DNA of 64,000 bases from Glycomyces sambucus (GTDB lineage Bacteria > Actinomycetota > Actinomycetes > Mycobacteriales > Micromonosporaceae), in assembly GCF_900102815.1 (NCBI RefSeq), contig NZ_FNGF01000009.1, positions 186,001 to 250,000 of the forward strand, read 5' to 3'. The position numbers were made by a program, and so were the translations under genes. Below, piece after piece: positions 34,737 to 44,536 of this stretch (the first letter of the stretch is position 1; each line of letters begins with the position of its first letter). The notes beneath the pieces were generated by a model, which made no database searches, was not told where the DNA came from, and was given only the letters and a program-made list of their open reading frames with translations.

Positions 34737-36128
34737 ATGACCCTCGTGGCCGGAGTCGACTCATCGACGCAGTCGACGAAAGTGTTGTTGGTCGAAGCCG
34801 AGACCGGCGAGATCGTCGACTCCGGTCGCGCCTCCCACCCGGACGGCACCGAGTGCCCGCCCGACGCCTGGTGGGACGCCCTCCAGGAGGCCGGGAAGGG
34901 CCTCCTGGAGCGCGCCGACGCCGTCGCGGTCGCCGGGCAGCAGCACGGCATGGTCGCCCTCGACGCCGACGACCGCGTGGTGCGCCCCGCCCTGCTGTGG
35001 AACGACGTCCGCTCGGCCCCGCAGGCCGAGCGCCTCACCGCCGAGCACGGCGGCCCCGAAGCCTGGGCCGCCGACACCGGCCTCGTGCTCGCCGCGTCCT
35101 TCACCGCGACCAAGCTCGCCTGGCTCGCCGAGCACGAGCCCGAGCACGCGGCGAAAACCGTTTCGGTGATGCTCCCGCACGACTGGCTCACCATGAAGCT
35201 CCGCGGCGCGAGCGCCGCCGAGGCCACCACCGACCGTTCCGACGCCTCCGGCACCGGCTACTGGTCCCCGCGCACCGGCGGCTACGTCACCGAGCGCCTG
35301 GTCCAGGCGTTCGGCCGCGAACTCGCCCTCCCTCGGGTCGCCGCGCCCAGTGAGATCGTCGGCCGCACCCCCTGGGGCGCGGCCGTGGCCCCCGGCACCG
35401 GCGACAACGCCGGCGCCGCCCTCGGCCTGGGCCTGGGACCCGGCGACGTCGCCGTCTCCCTCGGCACCTCCGGCACCGTCTTCGGCGTCGCCGACGTCCC
35501 CGCGAACGACCCCTCGGGCCTCGTCGCCGGGTTCGCCGACGCCACCGGCCGGTTCCTGCCGCTGGTCTGCACGCTCAACGCCGCCCGCGTCCTCGACACG
35601 TTCCGTACCCTCCTGGGTGTGGACCACGCCGGGTTCGACGCCCTCGCCCTCGCCGCCGCGCCCGGGGCCGGCGGGCTCACCCTCCTGCCCTACCTCGACG
35701 GCGAGCGCACCCCGGCCCGCCCCAACGCGACCGGCGTCCTCGCGGGGATCACCACCGGCGCCACCCGCGCCGACCTCGCCCGCGCCGCCGTCGAAGGCAT
35801 GCTCTCGGCCCAGGCCGACGGCCTCGCCGCCATGGCCGCGCAGGGCCTCGAAGCCCGGCGCGTGCTCCTCATCGGCGGCGCCGCCGCCTCCGAAGCCGTC
35901 CGCCGGATCGCCCCCGCCGTGTTCGGCGTCGACGTGGACGTCCCTCCCGCCGCCGAGTACGTGGCGCTCGGCGCCGCCAGGCAGGCGGCCTGGGCATTGT
36001 CCGGCCGCGGCGAACCGCCGCAGTGGAAGAACGGGGACACGGAGCGGCTCACCGGCACCGCCGCGACCGTGGCCGACCAGTACGCGACCCTGAGGAACGA
36101 GACCGCCTCATGGGACCAGCACCGATAG
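34737..36128 (+). CDS. xylB: xylulokinase
   Basis: Phosphorylates D-xylulose to xylulose 5-phosphate, feeding the pentose phosphate pathway. FGGY-kinase of 463 residues. The N-terminal ATPase-fold strand is [29 protein letters not shown] and LLWNDVRS are substrate-site motifs, and [19 protein letters not shown] holds the catalytic Asp. SLGTSGTVF is the phosphate-binding loop. The ATG directly abuts the alpha-xylosidase stop and 14 bases separate it from xylA, so the three genes share one transcript. Slightly shorter than the E. coli enzyme, with no missing motif. Confidence 0.93.
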   Translation: MTLVAGVDSSTQSTKVLLVEAETGEIVDSGRASHPDGTECPPDAWWDALQEAGKGLLERADAVAVAGQQHGMVALDADDRVVRPALLWNDVRSAPQAERLTAEHGGPEAWAADTGLVLAASFTATKLAWLAEHEPEHAAKTVSVMLPHDWLTMKLRGASAAEATTDRSDASGTGYWSPRTGGYVTERLVQAFGRELALPRVAAPSEIVGRTPWGAAVAPGTGDNAGAALGLGLGPGDVAVSLGTSGTVFGVADVPANDPSGLVAGFADATGRFLPLVCTLNAARVLDTFRTLLGVDHAGFDALALAAAPGAGGLTLLPYLDGERTPARPNATGVLAGITTGATRADLARAAVEGMLSAQADGLAAMAAQGLEARRVLLIGGAAASEAVRRIAPAVFGVDVDVPPAAEYVALGAARQAAWALSGRGEPPQWKNGDTERLTGTAATVADQYATLRNETASWDQHR

Positions 36129-36142
36129 CAAAGGAACTGATC

Positions 36143-37315
36143 ATGACCGACAAGTACGCACCGGTGCCCGAGGACAAGTTCTCCTTCGGCATCTGGACGG
36201 TCGGCTGGGCGGCTCAGGACGTGTTCGGCTCGGCCACCCGCGCCGACATGGCCGCCGACCGGGCCGTCCGCGAGCTCGCCGAGATCGGCGCCTACGGCGT
36301 GAACTTCCACGACAACGACGTGTTCGCGTTCGGCGCCGCCGAGTCCGAGCGCGACGCCAAGATCGCGGCCTTCCGCAAGGCCCTCGACGAGACCGGGCTC
36401 AAGGTCACCACCGCGACCACGAACCTGTTCGGCCACCCGATCTTCAAGGACGGCGGCTTCACCCACAACGACCGCGACGTCCGCCGCTTCGCGATCAGCA
36501 AGGTCATGCGCAACATCGACCTCGCCGCCGAGCTCGGCGCCGAGATCTACGTCGCGTGGGGCGGGCGCGAGGGCGCCGAGTCCGGCGGCTCCAAGGACGT
36601 CCAGTCCGCGATGGCCCGCATGAAGGAGGCGTTCGACACCCTCGGCGACTACGTCGTCGAGCAGGGCTACGACATCCGGTTCGCCATCGAGCCCAAGCCG
36701 AACGAGCCCCGCGGCAACATCCTGCTGCCGACCCTCGGCCACGCCATCGCGTTCATCAACGAGCTCGAGCGCCCCGAGCTGACGGGCATCAACCCCGAGA
36801 TCGGGCACGAGGAGATGGCCGGGCTCGACTACGCCGCCGGCATCCGCCAGGCGCTGTGGCACGGCAAGCTCTACCACATCGACCTCAACGGCCAGACCGG
36901 TCCGCGCTACGACCAGGACCTGCGCTTCGGCGCCGGGAACGTCGGCGGCGCCTTCTGGACCGTCGACGCCGTCGAGGAGGGCATCGCCAAGGGCCAGTAC
37001 ACCGGCCCGATCCACTTCGACTTCAAGCCCCCGCGCACCGAGGACGACAAGGGCGTGTGGGTCTCGGCCGCCGCCTGCATGCGCAACTACAAGATCCTCC
37101 AGGAGAAGGTCAAGGCGTTCCGCGCCGACCCCGAGGTGCAGGAGGCCCTCAAGGCCGCCCGCGTCGACGAGCTCGCCGTCCCCACCCTCGGCGAGGGCGA
37201 GACCTGGGCCGACCTCAAGCACGTCGAGGTCGACGTCGAGGGCCTCGCCGCCAAGGGCATGGCCTTCGAAGCCCTCGACCAGCTCGCCCTGGAGCACCTG
37301 TACGGGGTGCGCTAG
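36143..37315 (+). CDS. xylA: xylose isomerase
   Basis: Converts D-xylose to D-xylulose (and glucose to fructose industrially). 390 residues, the class I actinobacterial form. The active-site block is [11 protein letters not shown] (His and Asp), followed by [10 protein letters not shown]. The metal ligands lie in [32 protein letters not shown] and FDFKPPR. ATG 36143 with AAGGA 7 bases upstream; the open frame continues into xylB but in another frame. Last gene of the operon, ended by the strong hairpin at 37332-37367. Confidence 0.96.
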   Translation: MTDKYAPVPEDKFSFGIWTVGWAAQDVFGSATRADMAADRAVRELAEIGAYGVNFHDNDVFAFGAAESERDAKIAAFRKALDETGLKVTTATTNLFGHPIFKDGGFTHNDRDVRRFAISKVMRNIDLAAELGAEIYVAWGGREGAESGGSKDVQSAMARMKEAFDTLGDYVVEQGYDIRFAIEPKPNEPRGNILLPTLGHAIAFINELERPELTGINPEIGHEEMAGLDYAAGIRQALWHGKLYHIDLNGQTGPRYDQDLRFGAGNVGGAFWTVDAVEEGIAKGQYTGPIHFDFKPPRTEDDKGVWVSAAACMRNYKILQEKVKAFRADPEVQEALKAARVDELAVPTLGEGETWADLKHVEVDVEGLAAKGMAFEALDQLALEHLYGVR

Positions 37316-37331
37316 ACACGTACGGAGAACG

Positions 37332-37367
37332 GAACAGGGCCCGGAGCTTCAGCTCCGGGCCCTGTTC
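37332..37367 (+). terminator. terminator of the xylose operon
   Basis: Perfect palindrome of 17-base arms around a 2-base centre (effective loop TTCA), starting GAACAGGGCCCGGAGC, 16 bases after the xylA stop. Confidence 0.85.
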
Positions 37368-37509
37368 GCAACCCCACACCCATCAGTAGGATCCGCGCCT
37401 CGCGGCGCTGTCACCCTCAGGAGGATTCGATTTCCCCTTGCACCGAACACTACGGAGGGGCCCTCCGCGCATCCGGTGAGAACGATGAGAGGTTGATTGG
37501 AACCGCGCG

Positions 37510-38058
37510 CTAGCGCCGCACGGGCACCGGCGCCGCGGGCGGGTCGGCCGGGACCGCGAGCGGCTTCTGCCAGATGCCCACGTCGTGCCAGCCACCGAAC
37601 TTGTAGCCCGCCGCGTCGATCCGGCCCACCAGCCGGAAGCCGAACGCCGCGTGCAGCGCCTCGCTCCCCGGGTTCGGGCTCGTCACCAGCGCCATGACGC
37701 TGCGGAAGCCCTGCGACTCCAGGCGCGCGAACAGCTCCCGGTACAGGGTCGAGCCGACGCGGCGCCCGCGCTGGCCCTCGGCCACGTACACCGTCGCCTC
37801 CGCCGTCCAGTCGTACGCCTGCCGGGGGTTCCACGGCTTGGCGTAGGCCAGGCCCACCAGCTCGCCGCCGTACTCGGCCGCGAGCCACGGGTAGCGCGAC
37901 CCGTAGGACGCGAGCTCCTGCTCCCAGTCGGCCGCCGACTGCGGCTCGGTGCGGAAGTTCGCGGTGCTCTCGGCGATGTAGTGGTTGACGATCGCGGCGA
38001 TCGACACCGCGTCCGAGGACTCGGCGAAGCGCACGGCGACCACGTCGGTGCTGGTCAT
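37510..38058 (-). CDS. GNAT N-acetyltransferase, phosphinothricin-acetyltransferase-like
   Basis: Single GNAT domain of 182 residues. The N-terminus with IAAIVNHYIAESTANFRTEP resembles the PAT/MddA group that acetylates phosphinothricin or methionine sulfone/sulfoximine. The acetyl-CoA loop is GQRGRRVGSTLY. The conserved C-terminal GFRLVGRIDAAGYKFGGWHDVGIWQKPL matches that group well. The true substrate is unknown; most such proteins are house-cleaning enzymes rather than resistance factors. Leaderless start: TAGGAT lies 6 bases before the ATG. A short Pro/Ala/Val tail ends the protein. It is a single-gene unit. Confidence 0.8.
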   Translation of the reverse strand: MTSTDVVAVRFAESSDAVSIAAIVNHYIAESTANFRTEPQSAADWEQELASYGSRYPWLAAEYGGELVGLAYAKPWNPRQAYDWTAEATVYVAEGQRGRRVGSTLYRELFARLESQGFRSVMALVTSPNPGSEALHAAFGFRLVGRIDAAGYKFGGWHDVGIWQKPLAVPADPPAAPVPVRR

Positions 38059-38064
38059 GGCCGA

Positions 38065-38070
38065 ATCCTA
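38065..38070 (-). promoter_or_regulatory. -10 box TAGGAT for a leaderless transcript
   Basis: On the minus strand TAGGAT ends 6 bases before the ATG at 38058. Confidence 0.6.
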
Positions 38071-38169
38071 TCGAGCCGGGCGCCGCGCGCCGACCCGCGT
38101 TCCCGCACTCCGGGCGTCCGCCGCAGGGGCGTTGGACACACCGGACGGCGTTCTCACCGCACGGCGTCC

Positions 38170-38658
38170 TCACCAAACGGTCGAGGGCCGCCACGCCACC
38201 ATCGTCGGGCGCAGCCCGCCGGTCGCCCGGAAGTCCTCCACTGCCCGCGCCAGCGAGCTCAGGGCGATGTGCGCGTCGGGCGGGAAGACGCTCGCGGTGT
38301 CCATGTCCCGGTAGAGCCGGATCTGCGGCGCCCAGCGCCGGTCGGAGTACGACACCCATGCCCCCGGGCCGTAGTCCTCGCCGCCGGGCCCGTAGTACGA
38401 GAGCGCGCCGACCTCGGTCTCGCGGTCGGCGATGATCTTGAGCCCGTGGTCGGGCCGCCCGCCGGGCTCGTAGCCGGGCCGGTCCCGCACCAGCGCCGTC
38501 GCGACCTGGACCAGGTCGGCGGCGACGATCGTCGCGACCGCGGCGGCCACCCCGTCCGGGTCGTACGCGAGCAGGATCTGGGTCCCGTGGTCCCTCGTCT
38601 GCAGCCTGAACTCGGCGCAGTGTCCGGCCACGTGCTTGCCCGCGGGGCCAGCGCTCAT
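38170..38658 (-). CDS. Imm1-like immunity protein
   Basis: Protein of 162 residues whose second half follows the Imm1 family pattern: PDHGLKIIADRETEVGALSYYGPGG, later FPPDAHIALSSLARAVEDF and RATGGLRPTMVAW. Imm1 proteins bind and block polymorphic toxins, often deaminases or nucleases, delivered between cells. The match is by remembered family pattern, so it is moderate. No toxin gene, WXG100 protein or secretion gene lies nearby, so this is an orphan. Start: ATG 38658 with AAGGAG about 8 bases upstream; an open frame continues to 38745 without a ribosome site. Cytoplasmic. Confidence 0.6.
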   Translation of the reverse strand: MSAGPAGKHVAGHCAEFRLQTRDHGTQILLAYDPDGVAAAVATIVAADLVQVATALVRDRPGYEPGGRPDHGLKIIADRETEVGALSYYGPGGEDYGPGAWVSYSDRRWAPQIRLYRDMDTASVFPPDAHIALSSLARAVEDFRATGGLRPTMVAWRPSTVW

Positions 38659-38937
38659 GGGCGGCGCTCCTTCCGGGACGGGAGAGGCAGGCGGGCCGGA
38701 GTGAGAATCGTGTTGGTATTCGACTCGGAACGCCATGGCGGACACCGCACCTCATGTTTGTCGGAGTGTGTGAACGACAGTACGTGCGCCGTCAGGCGGT
38801 TTGTGCGATCAGTCGGGAAGTTGACAGAAACGCCGTGATATGTCGTGACAACCTGTCCATGCAAGAAATAGATTCCACTCAGGAGCCGAGCCCCCCTCGC
38901 CACCCGGACCGGCTCCCCGCCCCGCGCGCCCACGCGG

Positions 38938-38943
38938 CAAGAT
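38938..38943 (+). promoter_or_regulatory. possible -10 box CAAGAT
   Basis: CAAGAT has the conserved A2 and T6 and ends 7 bases before the ATG at 38951. It supports that start over the ATG at 38942, which lies inside the box. Confidence 0.4.
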
Positions 38944-38950
38944 GGACCCC

Positions 38951-41821
38951 ATGCGAGTGGAGCTTCTGGGACCGCTGCGGATCACCGGCGACGACGGCGC
39001 CGAGGTCCCCGTCCCGGCCGGCCGCCAGCGCGCCCTGCTGGCCCGACTCGCCCTCGACCCCGGCCGCCACGTCACCGCCGACGCCCTCATCGACGCCCTG
39101 TGGCCCGACGAGGCGCCCGCGAACGCCGCCGGCGCCCTCCACACCCAGCTCTCCCGGCTCCGCCGCGTCCTCGGCGACCGCGTCGTCCACGGCCCCGGCG
39201 GCTACCGCCTCACCCGCGTCGGCACCGATGTCGAGGAATTCGAACGGATTGCGGCCCAAGCCGAATCGGCCTCCAGAGAGGACTCGCCCGCCGCCGTCCG
39301 CGACCTCGCCGAGCGCGCCCTCGCCCTCTGGCGGGGACCCGCCCTCGCCGACCTCGAAGGCCGCGGCCCCGCCGGCGCCGCCGCCGTCCGCCTCACCGTC
39401 CGCCGCGAAGCCGTCGCCGCCCTCCACATCGAGGCCCGCCTGCGCCTCGACGGCGCCGACGCCGTCCTCGCCGACCTCGCCGCCCGCCACGCGGCCGACC
39501 CCCTCGACGAACCCGACGCCGCCCGCTACATGCGCGCTCTCGCCGCCTCCGGCCGCCGCGCCGACGCCCTCGCCGTCTACGAGCAGGTCCGCGCCAAACT
39601 CGCCGACGACCTCGGCGTCGACCCCTCGCCCGTCCTCGGCGAAGCCCACCTCGACGTCCTCCGCGGCATCGAACCCGTCGTCCCCGAGACCCGGCCCAAC
39701 GGCCTCCCGCAGCCCCTCACCGCCTGCATCGGCCGCGAGGACGAGCTCGCCGAACTCCCCGCGCTCCTCGACCGCCACCGCCTCGTCACCCTCACCGGCC
39801 CCGGCGGCACCGGCAAGACCCGCCTCGCCGTCGAGGCCGCCCACCGCCTCGCCGCCGCCGGGCGCACCGTTCGCATGGTCGAGCTCGCGCCCGTCACCGA
39901 CGCCGGGAAGCTCCCCGAAGTCCTCCTCGACGCCCTCGGCCACAGCGAGTCCGTCATCGCCCGCCGCGGCGACGAGCCCGAGACCCGCCTCGCCGAAGCC
40001 CTCTGGGGCCGCGACCTCGTCCTCGTCGCCGACAACTGCGAGCACGTCGTCGAGTCCGCCGCGGCCCTCCTGGCCCACCTCCTCGCCCGCGTCCCCACCC
40101 TCCGCGTCATCGCCACCAGCCGCGAGGCCCTCGGCATCCGCGGCGAGACCGTCGTCGGCGTCGGCCCCCTCCCGCTGCCCGACCGCGACGACCCCCTCGA
40201 CGCCGTCCGCGCCCACGCCGCGATCCGCCTCTTCGAGGAGCGCGCCCGCCAGAGCGACCCCGCCTTCACCGTGGACGCCGCCAACGCCGCCGCCGTGGTC
40301 GACCTCTGCACCGCCCTCGACGGCCTCCCCCTCGCCATCGAACTCGCCGCCGCCCGCCTGCGCGCCCTCACCGTCGACGACCTCGCCGCCCGCATCGGCG
40401 ACCGCTTCGGCCTCCTCGCCCGCGGCCCCCGCACCGCCGAGCCCCGCCAGCGGACCCTCCGCGCCGTCGTCGACTGGAGCTGGGACCTCCTCGACCCGCG
40501 CGAACGCGACGTCCTCGCCCGCATGTCCGTCTTCAACGGCTCGGCCGACCTCGACGCCGCCTGCGCCGTCTGCTCCGCCGACGCCGACGACATCGCCGGC
40601 CTCGTGGAGAAGTCGCTCGTGCAGCGCCTCCCCGGCGGCCGCTACCGGCTCCTGGAGACCGTCCGCGAGTACGCCGCCGCCCGCCTCTCCGAGGCCGGCG
40701 AGACCGCCGACCGCTACGAGCGCCACGCCGCCCACTACGCCGGCCTCGCCCTCGCCGCCGAACCCCACCTCATGCGCGCCGAGCAGGTCGAATGGCTCGA
40801 CCGCCTCGCCGCCGACCACGGCAACTTCACCGCCGCCGTCCGCCGCATGATCGCCGCCGGGAACGCCGCCGCCGCGCACCGCGCGGTCACGCCCCTGTCC
40901 TGGTACTGGTGGATGCGCGGCCACCGCCGCGAAGGCCAGGAGCTCGCCCTGCGCGTGCGCGCCATGCCCGGCGACGTCGACCCGATCCACCGCGCCGAGA
41001 TCGTCCTCGCCGGCACCTGGGGCCTGTGGTCCGGCTGGCTCGACCCCGCCGAGGTCGAGGCCGAGTTCGCCGCCGCGCAGGCGCTCTGCGAGGCGCACGG
41101 CCTCTACGACCGGGACCCCCTGCTGCGCATGATCCCGCTCATCCGGGCCCTCCTCGCCGATGACGAGGACGCCCTGCGCGCGATCATCGCCGCCCTCGAC
41201 CCCGAACGCGACGCCTGGGTCCGCGGCATCGGCCTGCTGTTCGCCTCCGAGTACTCCGAGCGCGCCCGCGGCGCCGGCGCCGCGCTGGCCGACCTCACCG
41301 AGGCGAACCGGATCTTCACGCGGCTAGGGGAGCGGTTCGGGCTCATCATCACCCTCCAGGGCCTCGCGGCCGAGCGCATGGCGAACGACGACTACGAGGG
41401 CGCCCGCGGGCTCCTCATCCGCGCGCTCGCCGCCGAGTCCGAGTTCGGCGCCGACCTCGCGGAGTCGGTGATCGCCGAGTACCTGTGGCGCCTGGACGCC
41501 CGGCACGGGGACGACCCGGCCGCGGTCCTGGAGAAGATGCGCGAGATCGGCGCCCGCGCCGAGCGGATCGGCAACGCCGAGAACGTCATCGCGGCCAGCA
41601 CCTCGGCCGCGATCTGCCTGCACCGCCTGGGCCGGCTCGAAGAGGCCCGCGACGAGCTGCTGCTCGCCGAGACCCTGCTGCCGCAGTTCCTCGACTTCTC
41701 CGAGGTCGCCGTGCACCTGTACCGCGAACTGGTGAAGGTGGCGCACGACGGCGGCGACCCGGAGCTGGAGGCCCGGGCCGCCGCGATGCTCAGCGAGAGC
41801 AACTGGCCGTTCAGCTCGTGA
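38951..41821 (+). CDS. AfsR/SARP-type regulator with NTPase and helical domains
   Basis: Large regulator of 956 residues. Order: OmpR-like winged-helix DNA-binding domain (about 1-90, RVELLGPLRITGDDG to RVVHGPGGYRL), BTAD domain (about 95-240), and STAND NTPase. The NTPase has Walker A GPGGTGKTRL at about 283 and Walker B LVLVADNCEHV. A helical C-terminus with TPR-like repeats follows. The SARP head with NTPase resembles AfsR and pathway-specific activators of secondary metabolism, but no biosynthetic cluster is next to it. The only neighbours are the convergent DrrAB-like exporter genes. The stop overlaps the end of the permease gene by 11 bases on the opposite strand. Arginine and alanine codons are extremely GC3-biased, consistent with a native gene. 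Confidence 0.85.
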   Translation: MRVELLGPLRITGDDGAEVPVPAGRQRALLARLALDPGRHVTADALIDALWPDEAPANAAGALHTQLSRLRRVLGDRVVHGPGGYRLTRVGTDVEEFERIAAQAESASREDSPAAVRDLAERALALWRGPALADLEGRGPAGAAAVRLTVRREAVAALHIEARLRLDGADAVLADLAARHAADPLDEPDAARYMRALAASGRRADALAVYEQVRAKLADDLGVDPSPVLGEAHLDVLRGIEPVVPETRPNGLPQPLTACIGREDELAELPALLDRHRLVTLTGPGGTGKTRLAVEAAHRLAAAGRTVRMVELAPVTDAGKLPEVLLDALGHSESVIARRGDEPETRLAEALWGRDLVLVADNCEHVVESAAALLAHLLARVPTLRVIATSREALGIRGETVVGVGPLPLPDRDDPLDAVRAHAAIRLFEERARQSDPAFTVDAANAAAVVDLCTALDGLPLAIELAAARLRALTVDDLAARIGDRFGLLARGPRTAEPRQRTLRAVVDWSWDLLDPRERDVLARMSVFNGSADLDAACAVCSADADDIAGLVEKSLVQRLPGGRYRLLETVREYAAARLSEAGETADRYERHAAHYAGLALAAEPHLMRAEQVEWLDRLAADHGNFTAAVRRMIAAGNAAAAHRAVTPLSWYWWMRGHRREGQELALRVRAMPGDVDPIHRAEIVLAGTWGLWSGWLDPAEVEAEFAAAQALCEAHGLYDRDPLLRMIPLIRALLADDEDALRAIIAALDPERDAWVRGIGLLFASEYSERARGAGAALADLTEANRIFTRLGERFGLIITLQGLAAERMANDDYEGARGLLIRALAAESEFGADLAESVIAEYLWRLDARHGDDPAAVLEKMREIGARAERIGNAENVIAASTSAAICLHRLGRLEEARDELLLAETLLPQFLDFSEVAVHLYRELVKVAHDGGDPELEARAAAMLSESNWPFSS

Positions 41822-42602
41822 GGCGCCTGCGGTAGGCCCGCAGCGACAGCGGCACGAACACCGCCAGGATCGCGGCGCACCAGCCGAGGAGCGCGAGTGT
41901 CTCGGCGCCGGGCGCCTCGCCCGCCAGCAGCACCCGCATGGTGTCGGCGAGCGCGGTGAGCGGGTTGACCCGCGCCCACCACTGCACCGGCCCGGGCAGC
42001 GTTTCGATCTCCACGAACATCGTCGAGGTGTACGCCAGGGGCATGAGCAGGCTGACCATCCAGGTCTGGATCTGCTCCTCGGACTTCGCGGTCAGGCCCA
42101 CCAGGACCATCGTCCACGAGCACGCGGAGAGGAACAGCACCACCACGAGCACGGTGGCCGCGACCCCGACGGCGCCGCCGTCGGCGCGGTACCCGATCGC
42201 GAAGGCGACGCCGCCGACGATGAGGAGCGCCCACAGGTGCTTGACCATGTCGGCCGCGACCCGCCCGGCCAGGAGCGCGAACCGCGACACCGGCATCGCG
42301 GTGAGGCGGTCGAACACGCCGGTCTTCAGGTCCGCGAACAGGCCGAGCCCGGTCGAGACGATCGCGAAGAACAGGCCCATCGCGATGAGGGTCGGCCCGG
42401 CGTAGTCGAGGAACGCCTGCCAGGTCCCCATCATCTGCCCGCCCATGAAGAACGTGATGGACAGCAGGATCATCATCGGGATCATGATGAAGTCGACGAG
42501 CTGCGCGGGCTGGTTCCTGACCGACACGAGCGAGCGCGCGGTCATCGAGGCGGCCTGCGCGAGCGGGCCGCGCGTCGTGGTCCAAGTGGTCGTGGTGGTC
42601 AT
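41811..42602 (-). CDS. ABC-2 type permease (DrrB-like)
   Basis: Membrane half of a drug-type exporter, 263 residues with six hydrophobic helices (for example LVDFIMIPMMILLSITFFMGG and GPTLIAMGLFFAIVSTGLGLFA). The ABC-2 core FADLKTGVFDRLTAMPVSRFALL is the family signature. Works with the ATPase encoded just upstream; the ATG overlaps that gene's stop (ATGA). DrrAB-type pumps export anthracyclines and many other hydrophobic compounds, but the substrate here is unknown. The 3' end overlaps the convergent SARP gene by 11 bases, with no room for a terminator between them. Confidence 0.85.
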   Translation of the reverse strand: MTTTTTWTTTRGPLAQAASMTARSLVSVRNQPAQLVDFIMIPMMILLSITFFMGGQMMGTWQAFLDYAGPTLIAMGLFFAIVSTGLGLFADLKTGVFDRLTAMPVSRFALLAGRVAADMVKHLWALLIVGGVAFAIGYRADGGAVGVAATVLVVVLFLSACSWTMVLVGLTAKSEEQIQTWMVSLLMPLAYTSTMFVEIETLPGPVQWWARVNPLTALADTMRVLLAGEAPGAETLALLGWCAAILAVFVPLSLRAYRRRLTS

Positions 42603-43567
42603 GCCGCCGCCTCCGCCTTCCGCTCGTCGTGCTCGGTCTCGGTCCGGTGCCCCGTCAGGGTCAGGAACACCTCGTCCAGGGTCGGCTCGTGGAGCCCGAA
42701 CGCGGCCAGGTCGGTCCCGGCCTGCACGACTCGGGCCATGACCGCGGTCGCCTCCCCGGGGTGGGCGACCGGGACGGCCACCTCGTCGTGCTCGATCCGC
42801 GGCGCCGCGCCGACGGACCAGTTCGCGAGCTCCGCCAGCTGCCGCAGGGCGTCGGGCCGGGCCGGGCGCATCCGCAGCACCAGGCCGCCGACGGCCTGCT
42901 TGAGCTGGGTGGGCGAGCCCGAGGCGATGACGCGGCCCTTGTCGATCACCGCGATGGCGTCCGCGAGCTGGTCGGCCTCCTCCAGGTACTGGGTGGTGAG
43001 CAGGACCGTGGTCCCCTCGGCGACGAGTTCGCGAACGACCGCCCACAGCCCGGTGCGGCTGCTGGGGTCGAGCCCGGTCGTGGGCTCGTCGAGGACGAGC
43101 ACTTCGGGGCGGCGCACGATGGACGCGGCCAGGTCGAGGCGGCGGCGCATGCCGCCGGAGTAGCCCTCGACTGGCCGGGACGCGGCGTGGGCCAGCTCGA
43201 ACCGCTCGATGAGCTCGTGGGCGCGGCTGCGCGCCTGCGACCGCGAGGCCCCCAGGAGCCGGGCGATGAGGACGAGGTTCTGCTCGCCGGTGAGCGCGGC
43301 GTCGAGCCCGGCGTACTGGCCGGTGAGGCTCAGGCGCTCGCGGACCTTCGCGGCGTCGGCCGCGACGTCGAGTCCGAGGACCCGGGCCGTCCCGGCGTCG
43401 GGGAGCGTCAGCGTCGACAGGACGCGCACGGCCGTGGTCTTGCCGGCCCCGTTGGGCCCGAGCAGGCCCAGGACCGTGCCGGGGGCCGCGCCGAGGTCCA
43501 CGCCGTCGAGGGCGCGGACCTCGCCGAAGGACTTCACCAGCCCCCGGACTTCGATCGCGTACTTCAT
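42599..43567 (-). CDS. ABC exporter ATPase (DrrA-like)
   Basis: ATPase of 322 residues for the DrrB-like permease. Walker A GPNGAGKTTAV, Q-loop LTGQYAGLD, signature YSGGMRRRLDLAASIV, Walker B VLVLDEPTTGLDP, and the H-loop position is Gln in LLTTQYLEEAD, as usual for DrrA. The C-terminal 80 residues form the regulatory extension found in drug and lipid exporters of this group, ending HEPTLDEVFLTLTGH. The ATG at 43567 has AGGAAGG about 7 bases upstream; the open frame extends to 43627 but overlaps the serine hydrolase end region. Two-gene operon with the permease. Confidence 0.87.
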   Translation of the reverse strand: MKYAIEVRGLVKSFGEVRALDGVDLGAAPGTVLGLLGPNGAGKTTAVRVLSTLTLPDAGTARVLGLDVAADAAKVRERLSLTGQYAGLDAALTGEQNLVLIARLLGASRSQARSRAHELIERFELAHAASRPVEGYSGGMRRRLDLAASIVRRPEVLVLDEPTTGLDPSSRTGLWAVVRELVAEGTTVLLTTQYLEEADQLADAIAVIDKGRVIASGSPTQLKQAVGGLVLRMRPARPDALRQLAELANWSVGAAPRIEHDEVAVPVAHPGEATAVMARVVQAGTDLAAFGLHEPTLDEVFLTLTGHRTETEHDERKAEAAA

Positions 43568-43678
43568 GAAGGGCGCCTTCCTGCTGTTCGGTGGGTGTGG
43601 AACCAGCCTGGCGCCCTTGCCTTTCACCCGCCTTTCACGGCGCTTTCACTACGTCCGCGCCGAGTGAAAGCGGCCCGT

Positions 43679-44536
43679 TCACGCCGGTTCGGGCAGCGCG
43701 TCGACCAGGAACCGCGCGACGGCGGTCATCTCCGCGGCGGCGGCCTCGTCGCTCGTCCGGCGCTCGTCCCAGGCGCCGAAGACCGCCGCGATGTACCGGT
43801 GGCCGGCGCCGACCGCGCCGGTCGAGACGAGGAACAGGTCGGGCTTGCAGCAGCCCCAGCCCTGCTTGACCGCCCAGTCGAGACCGTCCGCGGCCGTGGG
43901 GATCCCGAAGGTCTGGTCGTAGCCGTCGGACCCGAGTTCGGTGGTCGCCGCCATCGCGTCGACGATGACGTCCCGCTCCTCCGCCGGCACCTCGGCGAAC
44001 AGGAACTCGTACATCCGCACGATGTCGGAGGCGGAGATGCGCACGTCGCCCCAGCGCCCCCAGTCCGGCGACGGCGCGGTGTGCTCCAGTCCCATCTCGG
44101 CGGCCAGCTCCTCGATCACGGCCGGCCCCTCCACGACGCCCCACAGCTCGTTGGCGATCGGGTCGTCGCTCCTGGAGATCATCTCGGCCACCCGGGCCGG
44201 GTCGGCGCCGCTGCGCAGCGCGCCGACGGCGATGAGGACCTTGGCGACCGACATGCTGTAGTGGACGTCGTCGGGCCGGTAGCTGAGCAGGTACCGGTCT
44301 TCAGCGGTGTCGTAGAGCACGAACGAGAACTCGCCCGCCAGCCCTGCTTCGGCCACGAAGTCCGCCGCCAGGGACTCGGGGGTCGCCGCCTCCGGAGTCG
44401 GCTCGGGGGCGAACACGATGTCCCCCTTCGGTTCGGGCAGTGCGGCGAGGACGCCGAACGTGAGCGCGACGACCGCGACGGCGGCGACCGCCACCGCGAT
44501 CGGCTTCCGACCGACGACGCTGAACCGTTGCGGCAT
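43679..44536 (-). CDS. exported serine hydrolase (class A beta-lactamase-like fold)
   Basis: Protein of 285 residues. An N-terminal membrane anchor or signal (about 12-33) is followed by a PBP/beta-lactamase-type domain. The S-x-x-K motif is SVAK in YSMSVAKVLI. An S-x-N-like element may be SRSDDPIANEL. The K-T/S-G motif appears as KQG in WAVKQGWGCC, with Gln in place of Thr/Ser, and two neighbouring cysteines are unusual. Related actinobacterial proteins are annotated as serine hydrolases of unknown substrate. Lipid attachment is not evident. It could be a D-Ala-D-Ala carboxypeptidase relative or an inactive binder. Single gene, upstream of the DrrAB pair with a 111-base gap. Confidence 0.65.
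   Translation of the reverse strand: MPQRFSVVGRKPIAVAVAAVAVVALTFGVLAALPEPKGDIVFAPEPTPEAATPESLAADFVAEAGLAGEFSFVLYDTAEDRYLLSYRPDDVHYSMSVAKVLIAVGALRSGADPARVAEMISRSDDPIANELWGVVEGPAVIEELAAEMGLEHTAPSPDWGRWGDVRISASDIVRMYEFLFAEVPAEERDVIVDAMAATTELGSDGYDQTFGIPTAADGLDWAVKQGWGCCKPDLFLVSTGAVGAGHRYIAAVFGAWDERRTSDEAAAAEMTAVARFLVDALPEPA

Noticed and set aside
38951-43567. SARP plus DrrAB as part of a biosynthetic gene cluster
   Set aside because: No biosynthetic enzyme genes surround them; only GNAT, immunity and hydrolase genes are near.
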